Counted from the first letter of the stretch, positions 16,567 to 25,429 are shown. The stretch is DNA of 64,000 nt from Hydrogenophaga sp. (GCA_030682835.1 JAUXNG010000063.1:44094-108093), one strand, 5' to 3'. Numbers and translations: made by a program. The notes: generated from the sequence alone by a model not told the origin.

Positions 16567-18288
16567 GTGAAACGCACCCTCATCAGCCTATTGGTCATGG
16601 CCGCTACGGCCAGTGTCGGCGCCCAAGGCGTGACCGACGCCATGATCGCCAACGACGCCACCACCACGGACAACGTCCTGAGCTGGGGCCTGGGTACACA
16701 AGGCCAGCGCTACTCGCCGCTGACCGGGATCAATGGCCGCACGGTCAGCAAGCTGGTGCCCGTGTGGTCCATGTCGTTCGGGGGGGAGAAGCAGCGCGGC
16801 CAGCAGTCGCAGCCGCTGGTGCACAACGGCAAGATGTTCGTGACCGCTTCCTACTCGCGCATCTACGCGGTGGACACCAAGACCGGCCAGAAGCTCTGGA
16901 AGTACGAGCACCGCCTGCCCGAAGGCATCATGCCCTGCTGCGACGTGATCAACCGCGGCGCGGCGCTGTACGACAACCTCGTCATCTTCGGCACGCTGGA
17001 CGCGCAGCTGGTGGCGCTCGACCAGAACACCGGCAAGGTGGTGTGGCGCGAGAAGATCGACGACTACAGCGCGGGCTACAGCTACACCGCCGCTCCGCTG
17101 ATCGCCGAAGGCCTGCTCATCACCGGCCTGTCGGGCGGTGAATTCGGCGTGGTGGGCCGCGTGGAAGCGCGCGACCCCAAGACCGGCAAGATGGTGTGGG
17201 TGCGCCCGGTGGTGGAAGGCCACATGGGCTACAAGGATGGCAAGGAAAACGGCGTCACCGGCATGACCAACGCCTCGTGGCCGGGCGAGACCTGGAAGAC
17301 CGGTGGCTCGGCCCCATGGCTGGGCGGCACCTACGATCCCAAGACCCAGCTGGTGTATTTCGGCACCGGCAACCCCGGCCCGTGGAACAGCCATGTGCGC
17401 AAGGGTGACAACCTCTATTCAGCGTCCACCGTGGCTATCGACCCGAAAACCGGGCAGATCGTGTGGCACTACCAGAACACGCCCAACGACGGCTGGGACT
17501 ACGACGGTGTGAACGAGTTCGTCACCTTCGACATGGACGGCAAGCGCATGGGCGCCAAGGCCGACCGCAACGGCTTCTTCTATGTGAACGACGCGGCCAC
17601 CGGCAAGCTGGTCAACGCCTTCCCCTTCGTGAAGAAGGTGACCTGGGCCACCGGCATCGACCTCAAGACCGGTCGCCCCAACTTCGACGACGCCAACCGC
17701 CCCGGTGACCCCACGGCCGCCGGCGGCGACGGCACCAAGGGCAAGGCGGTGTTCTCCGCGCCGGGCTTCCTGGGCGGCAAGAACCAGATGCCCATGGCCT
17801 ACAGCCCCAAGACCGGCCTGTTCTATGTGCCCACCAACGAATGGGGCATGGAAATCTGGAACGAGCCCATCACCTACAAAAAGGGTGCGGCGTTCCTGGG
17901 CGCCGGCTTCACCATCAAGCCGCTGTTCGAGGACCACATCGGTTCGCTGCGCGCGATCGACCCCAAGACCGGCAAGGTGGCTTGGGAAGTGAAGAACAAC
18001 GCTCCCCTGTGGGGCGGTGTGCTGGTCGCAGGCGACCTGGTGTTCTGGGGCACGCCCGAGGGTTACCTGAAGGCGGCCGATGCCAAGTCTGGCAAGGAAG
18101 TGTGGAAGTTCCAGACCGGCTCGGGCGTGGTGGCACCTCCCATCACCTGGACCGAAGGCGGCGATCAGTACGTGAGCGTGGTCTCGGGCTGGGGCGGTGC
18201 GGTGCCGTTGTGGGGCGGCGAGGTGGCCAAGAAGGTCAACTTCCTGGAGCAGGGCGGTTCCGTGTGGACCTTCAAGCTGATGAAGTGA
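16567..18288 (+). CDS. PQQ-dependent alcohol dehydrogenase with lanthanide-type active site
   Basis: Periplasmic quinoprotein alcohol dehydrogenase of 573 residues with an eight-bladed propeller. It starts at GTG after GAGCAGGAGACAACACT and has a signal peptide ending at GAQ (residue 20). Visible active-site features are the vicinal cysteines 124-125 (MPCCDV), Glu192 (GEFG), Asn269 (GTGNPG) and catalytic Asp311 in GWDYDGVNE. Asp313, two residues later, is the extra acidic ligand that marks lanthanide-dependent enzymes (XoxF, ExaF, PedH); calcium enzymes carry Ala, Ser or Thr there. Electrons would pass to a cytochrome c. It is preceded by a sigma-54 promoter. No calcium-type paralogue is in the window. 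Confidence 0.9.
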   Translation: MKRTLISLLVMAATASVGAQGVTDAMIANDATTTDNVLSWGLGTQGQRYSPLTGINGRTVSKLVPVWSMSFGGEKQRGQQSQPLVHNGKMFVTASYSRIYAVDTKTGQKLWKYEHRLPEGIMPCCDVINRGAALYDNLVIFGTLDAQLVALDQNTGKVVWREKIDDYSAGYSYTAAPLIAEGLLITGLSGGEFGVVGRVEARDPKTGKMVWVRPVVEGHMGYKDGKENGVTGMTNASWPGETWKTGGSAPWLGGTYDPKTQLVYFGTGNPGPWNSHVRKGDNLYSASTVAIDPKTGQIVWHYQNTPNDGWDYDGVNEFVTFDMDGKRMGAKADRNGFFYVNDAATGKLVNAFPFVKKVTWATGIDLKTGRPNFDDANRPGDPTAAGGDGTKGKAVFSAPGFLGGKNQMPMAYSPKTGLFYVPTNEWGMEIWNEPITYKKGAAFLGAGFTIKPLFEDHIGSLRAIDPKTGKVAWEVKNNAPLWGGVLVAGDLVFWGTPEGYLKAADAKSGKEVWKFQTGSGVVAPPITWTEGGDQYVSVVSGWGGAVPLWGGEVAKKVNFLEQGGSVWTFKLMK

Positions 18289-18362
18289 TGGCCCCCTGCG
18301 CCGCTGCGCAGTGCGCCCCCTGAGGGGATCACCACCGCCATCTGGCTGGGCCAGATGACGGC
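18286..18362 (+). repeat. Dispersed GC-rich stop-codon repeat, copy 4
   Basis: Starts at the stop codon of the PQQ dehydrogenase (TGATGGCCCCCTGCGCCG), followed by CGCTGCGCAGTGC, CCCCCTGAGGGG and a GCCATCTGGCTGGGCCAGATG hairpin. It precedes an intrinsic terminator. Confidence 0.55.
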
Positions 18363-18369
18363 GTGCGCG

Positions 18370-18422
18370 GGACGGGGACATCCCGGCTGAACGGCTGGAG
18401 ACTTCCCCGTCCTTTTTCTTTC
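18370..18422 (+). terminator. Intrinsic terminator between the PQQ dehydrogenase and cytochrome c genes
   Basis: GGACGGGGA and TCCCCGTCC form a perfect 9-base stem (loop 25 bases) followed directly by TTTTTCTTTCC. It ends about 25 bases before the cytochrome ATG, so it could limit read-through into the cytochrome gene. Confidence 0.75.
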
Positions 18423-18445
18423 CTGTCGATTTCTGGTTTCCGATC

Positions 18446-18769
18446 ATGCGTACTCTTCTGCTCCTGACTTCCAGCCTTCTCTTCGCCACGGGCGCTGCGC
18501 ACGCGGTGAACGAGGCCGCCGCGCTGGAACTGGCCAAGAACAACGGCTGCCTGTCCTGCCACTCGGCCAAGGAAAAGGTGGTCGGCCCGGCCTTCAGCAC
18601 CATCGCCGAGAAATACAAGGACGACAAGGACGCCGTCGCTTCGCTGGCGCAGTCCATCCAGTACGGCTCCAAGGGCAAATGGGGCCGCGTGCCCATGCCT
18701 GCCCACCCCGGCATGAGCGCCGGCGACATCAAGACCGTTGCGCAGTGGGTGATGACCATCAAGCCATGA
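18446..18769 (+). CDS. Small monoheme cytochrome c (c-551/c8 type)
   Basis: Periplasmic electron carrier of 107 residues with a signal peptide ending at AHA. A single heme site is CLSCH near residue 36, and the distal methionine is probably in RVPMPAHPG near residue 85. Size and pattern fit class I cytochromes c-551/c8. Directly after the PQQ dehydrogenase gene, it is a likely electron acceptor for that enzyme. An intrinsic terminator lies just upstream, so its expression may be lower than, or separate from, the dehydrogenase. Its stop overlaps the next start (ATGA). Confidence 0.88.
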   Translation: MRTLLLLTSSLLFATGAAHAVNEAAALELAKNNGCLSCHSAKEKVVGPAFSTIAEKYKDDKDAVASLAQSIQYGSKGKWGRVPMPAHPGMSAGDIKTVAQWVMTIKP

Positions 18770-19611
18770 AACCCGTTCAAGGGAACGGCGGCGCGCGGCT
18801 GGCCTGGGCGCTGGCCGCCGCGCTCGCCGTGGCTCCCGCCGCATCCCTTGCGCAGGACAGCACGCGCGCCGACTGGCTGCGCAACCCGGCCATGGGCAAC
18901 TACAAGGCCTACGCCGAGTTCAAGATGGCCAACTACGCCTTCGCCCGCGAGGTGTGGGAAACACTGGCCGAGGTGGGCAATGGCGACGCGCTGTTCAACC
19001 TCGCCATCCTGGCCGAAGACGGTCTTGGCGAACCGCGCAACATGGCCAAGGCCGAGGCGCTCTACACCAGCGCGGCCCAGACGGGCAACTTCAAGGCGCA
19101 GTACCGGCTGGGCATGCTCTACAACGCCGGCCAGCAGCTTCCGCGCGACGTGGAAAAGGCCCGCGTGTACCTCACGCTGGCTGCACAAGGCGGCGACAAG
19201 GACGCGCTCGCCACCCTGGCCACGCTGGGCCAGCCCTCTTCATCGCTCACGCCATACCAGCAGGCAGAGTGGTTCAGCGCGAGCGGGCAGCACACCGAGG
19301 CGGCTGCGCTGTACACCCAGCTCGCCGCGGCCGGAGACGCGCGTGCGCAGACCCGCCTGGCCTGGATGTTTGAAGCCGGCCGTGGCGTGCCGCGCAGCCT
19401 GCCCGAAGCGGCCTGGCGTTTCGAACTCGCAGCACGCGCCGGCGAGCCCGAGGCCCAATATGCGCTGGCCGTGATGCACCGCACCGGACAGGGCCGCGAG
19501 CGCGACCTGGCGCAGAGCCTGACCTGGCTGCGCCTGGCCGCGGCCCAAGCCTACCCGGCGGCCGTAGCGGCGCTGGCGTCCACCGAAGAAGCTCAGGGGC
19601 AGGCCCGCTGA
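18766..19611 (+). CDS. Exported Sel1-repeat (TPR-like) protein
   Basis: 281-residue protein with a signal peptide ending at SLAQ and at least five Sel1-like repeats (GDALFNLAILAEDGLGEPRN, FKAQYRLGMLYNAGQQLPRD, ARAQTRLAWMFEAGRGVPRS, PEAQYALAVMHRTGQGRERD). Such solenoids mediate protein contacts in the periplasm. It is coupled to the cytochrome c gene by an ATGA overlap. A chaperone or scaffold role for the quinoprotein system is plausible but not shown. It ends 10 bases from the convergent lipoprotein gene. Confidence 0.8.
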   Translation: MKPVQGNGGARLAWALAAALAVAPAASLAQDSTRADWLRNPAMGNYKAYAEFKMANYAFAREVWETLAEVGNGDALFNLAILAEDGLGEPRNMAKAEALYTSAAQTGNFKAQYRLGMLYNAGQQLPRDVEKARVYLTLAAQGGDKDALATLATLGQPSSSLTPYQQAEWFSASGQHTEAAALYTQLAAAGDARAQTRLAWMFEAGRGVPRSLPEAAWRFELAARAGEPEAQYALAVMHRTGQGRERDLAQSLTWLRLAAAQAYPAAVAALASTEEAQGQAR

Positions 19612-19620
19612 TCCACCCTT

Positions 19621-20424
19621 TCAGCGCACCCACTCGGCGCGCAGCACGCCCCCGGTGAGAAAACCGCTGGGCACTTTTTCCTCGCGTTCGAGTTTCACCA
19701 GTCCCTTGCCTTTGCAGTACCACTCGCGGCTGACCAGGGGCACATCGGTGAAGCCGTTGACCGGGTCGGTGTAGAGGTTCAGCCGCGCTTCACCCAGCAC
19801 CCGCAGGCACGGCGCGTGAGTGCCACCGTCGGCCAGGGTCACCGTGTCGTCCACGGCTTCGATGCGCCAGGTCATCTGTGCCTTGTGCGTGTACTTCAGA
19901 TCGCGCGGGTGCTCGTTCCGGCGCTGTATCAGGTAAGGCACGGTCGTCGTGCTCCATTCCGTGCCCACCTCATAAGGCGCTTTCAGCACCCACACCGGCT
20001 CGGCGTCCGCGGTGGGTTGTTCGTCGATGTCCGTGCGCGTGGCCACGCGTCGAATACCGGTCTCGTCGCTCAGCAGGTAGTAGCTCACGCCAGCCGAGTG
20101 GTGGCGCACGGCCAGCTGCTGTTCCTGAAACGTCTCGGGTGCGGTCACCCGCAGGGTCCACTTCTCGCCCTCGCGCGGCTCCTCGCCGGTGTACTGCACG
20201 GCCAGCGTCTGCTCGTCGCCCTCGCGCAACGGGAACCAGTCGTTGCCCAGGTCGCGATTGCTGCAGCCCGTGGTCAGCAGGAGGCACGTAGCAGACGCGC
20301 AGGCCAACGCCCGAGCGGCTGCCGAGTGCGGCCAGACGCACCGTGGAACCGGCTTAGCCGGGCCACTGGTGCGGTCCCCCCCCTCGGGGGGGACGACGCG
20401 AAGCGGCGCAGGGGGGGCCATCAT
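19621..20424 (-). CDS. Predicted lipoprotein, last gene of the stator-like module
   Basis: 267-residue ORF with a lipobox (LLLTTGC) near residue 50, followed by a soluble all-beta-looking domain (WTLRVTAPETFQEQQLAVRHH.., EWYCKGKGLVKLEREEKVPSG). I do not recognise a family. The first ~28 residues are encoded by a copy of the dispersed GC-rich repeat, so the true start may be just before the hydrophobic segment (ALACASATCLLL). The ATG overlaps the upstream gene as ATGA. It ends the run pqqABCDE - channel subunits - membrane protein - lipoprotein, which suggests a cell-envelope role linked to that operon. Confidence 0.7.
   Translation of the reverse strand: MMAPPAPLRVVPPEGGDRTSGPAKPVPRCVWPHSAAARALACASATCLLLTTGCSNRDLGNDWFPLREGDEQTLAVQYTGEEPREGEKWTLRVTAPETFQEQQLAVRHHSAGVSYYLLSDETGIRRVATRTDIDEQPTADAEPVWVLKAPYEVGTEWSTTTVPYLIQRRNEHPRDLKYTHKAQMTWRIEAVDDTVTLADGGTHAPCLRVLGEARLNLYTDPVNGFTDVPLVSREWYCKGKGLVKLEREEKVPSGFLTGGVLRAEWVR
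20340..20424 (-). repeat. Dispersed GC-rich stop-codon repeat, copy 5
   Basis: On the minus strand it starts at the stop codon of the upstream gene and reads GGCCCCCCCTGCGCCGCTTC, then CCCCCCC..GGGGGGG and CCCGGCTAAGCCGGTTCCACGG. It is translated as the start of the lipoprotein gene (SGPAKPVPR, the same peptide as copy 1). Confidence 0.6.
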
Positions 20425-20945
20425 TTCTCCGGTAGCTGGGCGCGCGGCAGGTCGCTCAGCTTGATGTCCACCCGGTCGTTGCTGGCGGGCAGCAACCAGG
20501 CCAGGCCGCCCTGGCCGCGCTTGGGCTCAGTGCTGCCCATCTGGGTGTTGCCTTCGCGCGCCTTCTTGATGCCGTCGCCCAGAATGCGGTGCAGGTCCTT
20601 CTCGTAGGGCAGGCGGTGCACGCGCGGCATCTCCAGCGGGGCGTTGTCCTTCATGGGATTGACCCAGATGTAGATGGCGCCCTTGTGTCCTCGCCCGGGG
20701 CTGGGCTCGTCGAACACGGCCGAGAGCAGCACGAAGCGCCGGGGGAGGGCGTCGTCGCTGGGCCAGCCGGAAACCCCTTGCAGTGTCTGGTGACCAAAAG
20801 CATAGAAGCCGCTCACCAGCAACACGCCCGCGGCTTTTACCCCCCAGTGCCAGCGCGTGGCCAGGCACAGGCACAGGAGCAGAAAGGCCAGCAAGGCGTA
20901 GACGATGGCGAGCAGCAGGAGCTGGGACGAGACGGCAGGGATCAT
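20421..20945 (-). CDS. Membrane protein of the stator-like module, unknown family
   Basis: 174-residue protein. Two hydrophobic segments at the N-terminus (SSQLLLLAIVYALLAFLLLCLCL and VKAAGVLLVSGFYAFG) precede a soluble part containing FVLLSAVFDEPSPGRGHKGAIYIWV and a Lys/Arg-rich stretch. I do not recognise it. The start MIPAVSS is chosen over a longer ORF whose extra residues are low-complexity. It follows the ExbD/MotB-like gene by 43 bases and overlaps the lipoprotein gene by 4 bases, so it belongs to the same transcription unit. Confidence 0.75.
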   Translation of the reverse strand: MIPAVSSQLLLLAIVYALLAFLLLCLCLATRWHWGVKAAGVLLVSGFYAFGHQTLQGVSGWPSDDALPRRFVLLSAVFDEPSPGRGHKGAIYIWVNPMKDNAPLEMPRVHRLPYEKDLHRILGDGIKKAREGNTQMGSTEPKRGQGGLAWLLPASNDRVDIKLSDLPRAQLPEK

Positions 20946-20988
20946 CGGGTCGGCCGGGTGGGTGGGGTGGCGGGGAGGTCGCGTGGTG

Positions 20989-21600
20989 TCACAGGCCGGC
21001 CCGCTGCACGATGATGAGGGGGCGGGTGTTGAGGTCGAGCACACGGCCGCTGTCGTCGATGCTGAAGCGCACCAGCGTGCGCTCGTCGCCCTTGCGCGGA
21101 ATCTGCTGCGTGCCGGTGTAAATGATCTCGGCCTGCGGGTTCACTTTCACCACCGCCACGCTCACGTCCACCGGCTGCTGGTCGCGCGAGTCGTAGTAAT
21201 GGGCGTTGACCACGTATTCGCCCGGCACCAGCCCGCGCAGGGTGACGATTTCCTGGCGCACCGGGCTGGAGATTTCCCGTCCGTTGACCAGCACGCTGTT
21301 GTTCTTCGCGCCCCTGTCGTCGCGGTCGAGGTGCAGCATGCCGGCGTCGCGCTGGCGGAACCAGAGCGTCTTGCCGCCGGGCTCCAGCACCCAGGCGTCG
21401 ATGTCGTTGGGGTTGTGGTCGGGCCAGCTGACGGTGATGAGAAATTCGGCCTTGGCCGGTACGTCACCCGCCCTGCGGGCCTTCGGGTTGAAGGCCAGCA
21501 GGGCGATGACAAAACAGAAAACGAAGGCGATCAACATGTTGAACAACATGTCGTAGAACGGGTCGGTCTCGGTGTCACGAACCGCGCGGCCGATCGCCAT
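20989..21600 (-). CDS. MotB/ExbD-like single-span protein with periplasmic beta domain
   Basis: About 203 residues from MAIGRAV (a start 9 bases upstream is also possible). A single N-terminal membrane helix contains FYDMLFNMLIAFVFCFVIALL, which lines up with the proton-channel helix of MotB/TolR/ExbD; Asp17 falls on the conserved proton-carrying aspartate. The periplasmic part (NDIDAWVLEPGGKTLWFRQRDAG.., QEIVTLRGLVPGEYVVNAHYY) looks like a YfaP/DUF2135-type beta sandwich rather than an OmpA or TolR domain. It overlaps the MotA/ExbB-like gene by about 26 bases. The pair should form an ion-driven channel. Confidence 0.75.
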   Translation of the reverse strand: MAIGRAVRDTETDPFYDMLFNMLIAFVFCFVIALLAFNPKARRAGDVPAKAEFLITVSWPDHNPNDIDAWVLEPGGKTLWFRQRDAGMLHLDRDDRGAKNNSVLVNGREISSPVRQEIVTLRGLVPGEYVVNAHYYDSRDQQPVDVSVAVVKVNPQAEIIYTGTQQIPRKGDERTLVRFSIDDSGRVLDLNTRPLIIVQRAGL

Positions 21601-22366
21601 GGGCTGCATCCTGGTGGGGGGATGGGACGGTTTGACGTGTCGGGAGGGGTGCGGCGAGCGTGTCGGCCACCAGGGCATCGGCAAAGCGGTCGAGCCGCAT
21701 CAGCTGCAGGCCGAGCAGAATGTTGCCGGCCAGCCCGGTGACGGTGGTGAGCAGCGCGATGCCCAGGCCGCCCGTGAGGTTCTTGAGCAGTTGCGACGAC
21801 TGGCTGGGGTCGAAGCTGTTCATCTGGCCCAGCTCGAGCGCGAGGATGGAAAACCCGATCACCTTGCCCAGCAGTCCCAGCTTGAGCTGGATGCCGTTGA
21901 GCCACCAGGCCATTTCGTGCGGGCCGTGGGCGCGCTCGCCCAGAACCTGCAGCCAGATGCTGTGGTCGGCACCGGGCCGGGCGCAACCCTCGTGGTATTC
22001 GGTGCTCCAGCTGGGCGGCGCGGCGGCAGCAGCTGGCCCAGCGAGTTGCTCGTCGAGGCGCACGCGCTGCTGGCCCAGCACCCAGGCGCGACGACCGGCC
22101 CAGGCCGAGCAGCCCGTGAACAGCAGCACGATGGTGACGGTCAGACCGGTCGGGTCGGCGTTCACCAGCCGGTGCCAGGCGCCGGCCTGCCAGAGCAGCC
22201 ACGCGCCGAACAGCAGCAGGCCCATATAGGCCAGCCAGAGCAGGAACAGGCCGTGCGGCTGGCGCTCCAGCGCGAGCGCCGAATGGCCGGCGCCCGGGAT
22301 GCGGCTCACCAGTGCGGCGCCCAGCATGCGGTGCTGGGGGTTGCTGGCGTTGGCAACGGGTGTCAT
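21575..22366 (-). CDS. MotA/TolQ/ExbB-family proton channel protein
   Basis: 263-residue inner-membrane protein. Two N-terminal hydrophobic segments (LFLLWLAYMGLLLFGAWLL, LTVTIVLLFTGCSAW) and a C-terminal pair (LLGKVIGFSILALEL.., GGLGIALLTTVTGLAGNILLGLQL) give the usual channel layout; the last is the best-conserved part of the MotA/ExbB family. The start overlaps the pqqE stop by 4 bases (ATGA), so it is translated with the PQQ biosynthesis genes. It pairs with the MotB/ExbD-like gene downstream. What it powers is unknown. Confidence 0.82.
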   Translation of the reverse strand: MTPVANASNPQHRMLGAALVSRIPGAGHSALALERQPHGLFLLWLAYMGLLLFGAWLLWQAGAWHRLVNADPTGLTVTIVLLFTGCSAWAGRRAWVLGQQRVRLDEQLAGPAAAAAPPSWSTEYHEGCARPGADHSIWLQVLGERAHGPHEMAWWLNGIQLKLGLLGKVIGFSILALELGQMNSFDPSQSSQLLKNLTGGLGIALLTTVTGLAGNILLGLQLMRLDRFADALVADTLAAPLPTRQTVPSPHQDAAHGDRPRGS

Positions 22367-23523
22367 GCGCCGGGCATCGGGTGCAGCGCACGCGACTCGG
22401 CGTCGCTGCGGAACACGATCGGAATGCTGCGCCGCGTTGGCGCCTGCTTCACCAGTTGCACCACCATTTCATGGTGCGGCGACTTGCTGCACACCGGGTC
22501 GGCTTCGGTTGGGTCGCCGGTGATCATGAAAGCCTGGCAGCGGCAGCCCCCAAAGTCTTTGTGGCGTTCGTCGCAGCTGCGGCAGGGCGCCTTCATCCAG
22601 CTGTCACCGCGGAACGCATTGAAGGCGGTGCTGCGCTGCCAGATGTCGGCAATCGACGTGTCCTTCACGTTGGGCAGCTGCAGGCCGGGCAGGTCGCGTG
22701 CGTTGTGGCAGGGCATGGCCAGGCCATCGGGGGCGATGGAAAGGAACACCGAGCCCCAGCCGTTCATGCAGGCCTTGGGGCGCTCCTCGAAATAGTCGGG
22801 CACCACGAACAGCACACGGGTTTTCGGGCCGCTGGTGCCCTCCTGTTCGGCGCGGAAGCGGTTGACTTCCGCCTCGGCTTGCTGCAATTCGTCGCGGGTG
22901 GGCATGAGGTGGTCGCGGTTGATCCAGGCCCAGCCGTAGTACTGCGTGTTGGCCAGTTCCAGGTATTCGGCTTCCAGCGCCACGGCCATCTCGATGATCT
23001 TGCGCACATGCGGCAGGTTGTGGCGGTGCAGCACGCAGTTCATCACCATCGGCCAGTCGTGCTGCTTGATCAGCCGGGCCACGCGCTGCTTCAGCTCGAA
23101 GGTCCTGGTGTGGCTGAGGAAGTCGTTCAGCTCTCTGGTGGAATCCTGGAAAGAAAGCTGCACATGGTCCAGCCCGGCGTCCTTGAGTCTTTGCGCACGC
23201 ACGGGCGTGAGACCCACGCCGGAGGTGATGAGGTTGGTGTAGTAGCCCAGGCGGTGCGCTTCCTGCACCAGTTCTTCCAGGTCGTCGCGCAGCAGCGGCT
23301 CGCCGCCGGAAAAGCCCAGTTGCGCAGCGCCCAGTTTGCGCGCCTGCTGCATCACGTCGACCCACTGCGCGGTGCTCAGCTCGTCGTTCACCCGCGCGTG
23401 CTGCGTCGGGTTGTAGCAGAACACGCAGTGCAGCGGACACTTGTAGGTGAGCTCGGCCAGCAACCACAGGGGCTGGCCGACCGCAGGCGCGTTTCTGGCG
23501 GTGGGCTCAGTCGATCCAGCCAC
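22363..23523 (-). CDS. pqqE: PqqA peptide cyclase PqqE (radical SAM)
   Basis: Radical SAM enzyme that cross-links Glu and Tyr of PqqA, the first step of PQQ synthesis. The SAM-cluster motif is CPLHCVFC, followed by SGGEPLLR; the C-terminal SPASM cysteines lie in PCHNARD, CRSCDERHKDFGGCRC and DPVC. I choose the GTG at 23523 (AAGGTCAGCACC upstream), which gives 386 residues and a 17-base overlap with pqqD. The listed ATG would add 18 Lys/Arg/Ser-rich residues and a 71-base overlap. Operon order is pqqABCDE, with the channel genes following without a gap. Confidence 0.92.
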   Translation of the reverse strand: MAGSTEPTARNAPAVGQPLWLLAELTYKCPLHCVFCYNPTQHARVNDELSTAQWVDVMQQARKLGAAQLGFSGGEPLLRDDLEELVQEAHRLGYYTNLITSGVGLTPVRAQRLKDAGLDHVQLSFQDSTRELNDFLSHTRTFELKQRVARLIKQHDWPMVMNCVLHRHNLPHVRKIIEMAVALEAEYLELANTQYYGWAWINRDHLMPTRDELQQAEAEVNRFRAEQEGTSGPKTRVLFVVPDYFEERPKACMNGWGSVFLSIAPDGLAMPCHNARDLPGLQLPNVKDTSIADIWQRSTAFNAFRGDSWMKAPCRSCDERHKDFGGCRCQAFMITGDPTEADPVCSKSPHHEMVVQLVKQAPTRRSIPIVFRSDAESRALHPMPGA

Positions 23524-23770
23524 GGTGCTGACCTTCTTCGAGGAGTGCTTCGACTTGCGGCTGTATGCCCTGCGCATGGAACGCCTGCTCCAGCTCGGCC
23601 ACGATGGCCTCCAGGCTGCGCACGCCGTCGCAGCGCTTCAGGATTTCGGCCGCACTGTCGTTCAGCTGCACCATGCCTTCCGGGTACAGCAGCACCCAGC
23701 GCGTCTGGGCTTCCTCATACTGCAGTCGGAAGCGGCGCGAGAGTTTCGGATGGGTCGGCAGCGTGCTCAC
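23507..23770 (-). CDS. pqqD: PQQ biosynthesis peptide chaperone PqqD
   Basis: Small protein that presents PqqA to PqqE. From the GTG start overlapping the pqqC stop (GTGA) it is 87 residues, the usual PqqD length. The family core is clear: [32 protein letters not shown] and a following region with conserved acidic residues ([13 protein letters not shown]). The listed 181-residue ORF extends upstream through pqqC in the wrong frame and is rejected. Confidence 0.92.
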   Translation of the reverse strand: MSTLPTHPKLSRRFRLQYEEAQTRWVLLYPEGMVQLNDSAAEILKRCDGVRSLEAIVAELEQAFHAQGIQPQVEALLEEGQHRGWID

Positions 23771-24507
23771 TGGCTGGCTTTCTCGATGGCGTCGAGCATG
23801 GTCCACAGGATGTCCAACTTGAACTTCAGGATGTCCAGCGCGCGGTGCTGCGCCTCGCGGGTGGTGAAGTGGTCCAGCGTGACGCGCAGGCCGTGCTCCA
23901 CGTCGCGGCTGGCCAGGGGGATGCGGCTGCGGAAGTAGGCCAGGCCGCTGGCCTCTATCCAGGGGTAGTGCGTGGGCCAGGTGGCCAGGCGGTCCTTGTG
24001 GATCTGCGGCGCGAACATCTCCGTGAGCGAGGAGCACACGGCTTCCTGCCAAGGCGCCTTGGCCGCGAAATTCACATACGCGTCGCAGGCGAAGCGCACG
24101 GCGGGCACCACGCCTTCGAGCGACCAGAGCGATTCCCGGGAGATGCCCACGGCTTCGCCCAGGCGCGTCCAGGCCTCGATGCCGCCGGCGGCCGAACCTT
24201 CATGGTCGCCGTGGTCGCCGTGGCCGTCGTGGTCCAGGATGCGTTCGACCCACAGCCGGCGGTGCGCCCGGTCGGGCATGTTGGCGAGGATGGCGGCGTC
24301 CTTGCGGGGAATGCAGATCTGGTAGTAGAAGCGGTTGGCCACCCAGCAGCGCAGCTCGTCGGGCGTGCAGCCACCGCTGTTCATGCGTACATTGAACGGG
24401 TGGTGGATGTGGTAGCTGCGGCCCTGCTCGCGCAGCTGCGCTTCAAACTCGGCAGGAGACCAGGGCGCCAGACCAGCGTAGGGGCGGGGGATGTGGGCGA
24501 GTTCCAT
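23767..24507 (-). CDS. pqqC: Pyrroloquinoline-quinone synthase PqqC
   Basis: Cofactorless oxidase that catalyses the last oxidation and ring closure to PQQ. It has 246 residues, all-helical, with the family segments [34 protein letters not shown] and [15 protein letters not shown] His/Gly/Asp-rich stretch ([13 protein letters not shown]) sits where known PqqC proteins have a shorter loop. It overlaps pqqD (GTGA) and lies 4 bases after pqqB. Confidence 0.93.
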   Translation of the reverse strand: MELAHIPRPYAGLAPWSPAEFEAQLREQGRSYHIHHPFNVRMNSGGCTPDELRCWVANRFYYQICIPRKDAAILANMPDRAHRRLWVERILDHDGHGDHGDHEGSAAGGIEAWTRLGEAVGISRESLWSLEGVVPAVRFACDAYVNFAAKAPWQEAVCSSLTEMFAPQIHKDRLATWPTHYPWIEASGLAYFRSRIPLASRDVEHGLRVTLDHFTTREAQHRALDILKFKLDILWTMLDAIEKASQ

Positions 24508-24511
24508 GTGT

Positions 24512-25429
24512 TCAGAATTCGATGTCCATGCCGTCGTGTGCCACGTCGATGCCGTGGCGCGTGAGCAGCGCGCGCTCGGGGCCGTCTTCCACCAGCATGG
24601 GATTGGTGTTGTTGATGTGGATGAGCACCTTGCGCACCGTGGGGGGCAGACGGTCGAGCTGTTCGATCATGCCGCCGGGGCCGCTCTGCGGGAGGTGGCC
24701 CATGTCGAGCGCGGCCTTTTTTGAGAGGCCCTGACGCTGCATCTCGTCGTCGGTCCAGAAGGTGCCGTCCACCAGCACCACGCTGCAGCCGGCCATGAGG
24801 TCCAGCAGATCGGGTGTGACCGAGGCCAGGCCTGGCGCGTAAAACACACGGGCGCCGGTCGCCGGGTTCTGCAGCAGCAGCCCGATGTTGTCGCCCGGGC
24901 GGGGGTTGCCGCGAAAGGGCGAGTAAGGCGGAGGTTTGGACGACAGCGCCACCGTCTGCACCTGCAGGCCGGGCAGGCCGGGCACATCGGCTGTGCGCCC
25001 GTCAATGCCCAGTTCATGCACCGCCACGCCGCAGTAGTGCGACAGGATGCCGGTGATCGGGAAACCGGTCGAAATATCGGAAAAGACCTCGGGCGTGGCC
25101 AGCAAGGGCAGCGGTGTCTGCCGCTCGCGCAGCATCAGCAGGCCGGTGACGTGGTCGATCTGTGCGTCCATGAGCAACACGGCCGCAATGCCGCTGTCGC
25201 GCACAGCGCGGGCCGGCTGCAGCTCGGGGTTGTCACGGATCTGCGTGAGGATGTCGGGCGAGGCGTTCACCAGCAGCCAGTCGACGCCGTCAACGCTGAC
25301 GGCAATGGACGACTGCGTGCGTGCGCGGGCGATCACCGTGCCCTGTCGCACGCCGGTGCAGTTGGCGCAGTTGCAGTTCCACTGCGGAAAACCGCCGCCG
25401 GCCGATGAGCCGAGAACCCGGATGCGCAT
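24512..25429 (-). CDS. pqqB: PQQ biosynthesis hydroxylase PqqB
   Basis: Metallo-beta-lactamase-fold protein of 305 residues that hydroxylates the tyrosine during PQQ synthesis. The N-terminus [21 protein letters not shown] is diagnostic, with the paired cysteines of [21 protein letters not shown] and the C-terminal HINNTNPML are also typical. It is separated from pqqA by an 80-base gap holding an intrinsic terminator. Confidence 0.94.
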   Translation of the reverse strand: MRIRVLGSSAGGGFPQWNCNCANCTGVRQGTVIARARTQSSIAVSVDGVDWLLVNASPDILTQIRDNPELQPARAVRDSGIAAVLLMDAQIDHVTGLLMLRERQTPLPLLATPEVFSDISTGFPITGILSHYCGVAVHELGIDGRTADVPGLPGLQVQTVALSSKPPPYSPFRGNPRPGDNIGLLLQNPATGARVFYAPGLASVTPDLLDLMAGCSVVLVDGTFWTDDEMQRQGLSKKAALDMGHLPQSGPGGMIEQLDRLPPTVRKVLIHINNTNPMLVEDGPERALLTRHGIDVAHDGMDIEF

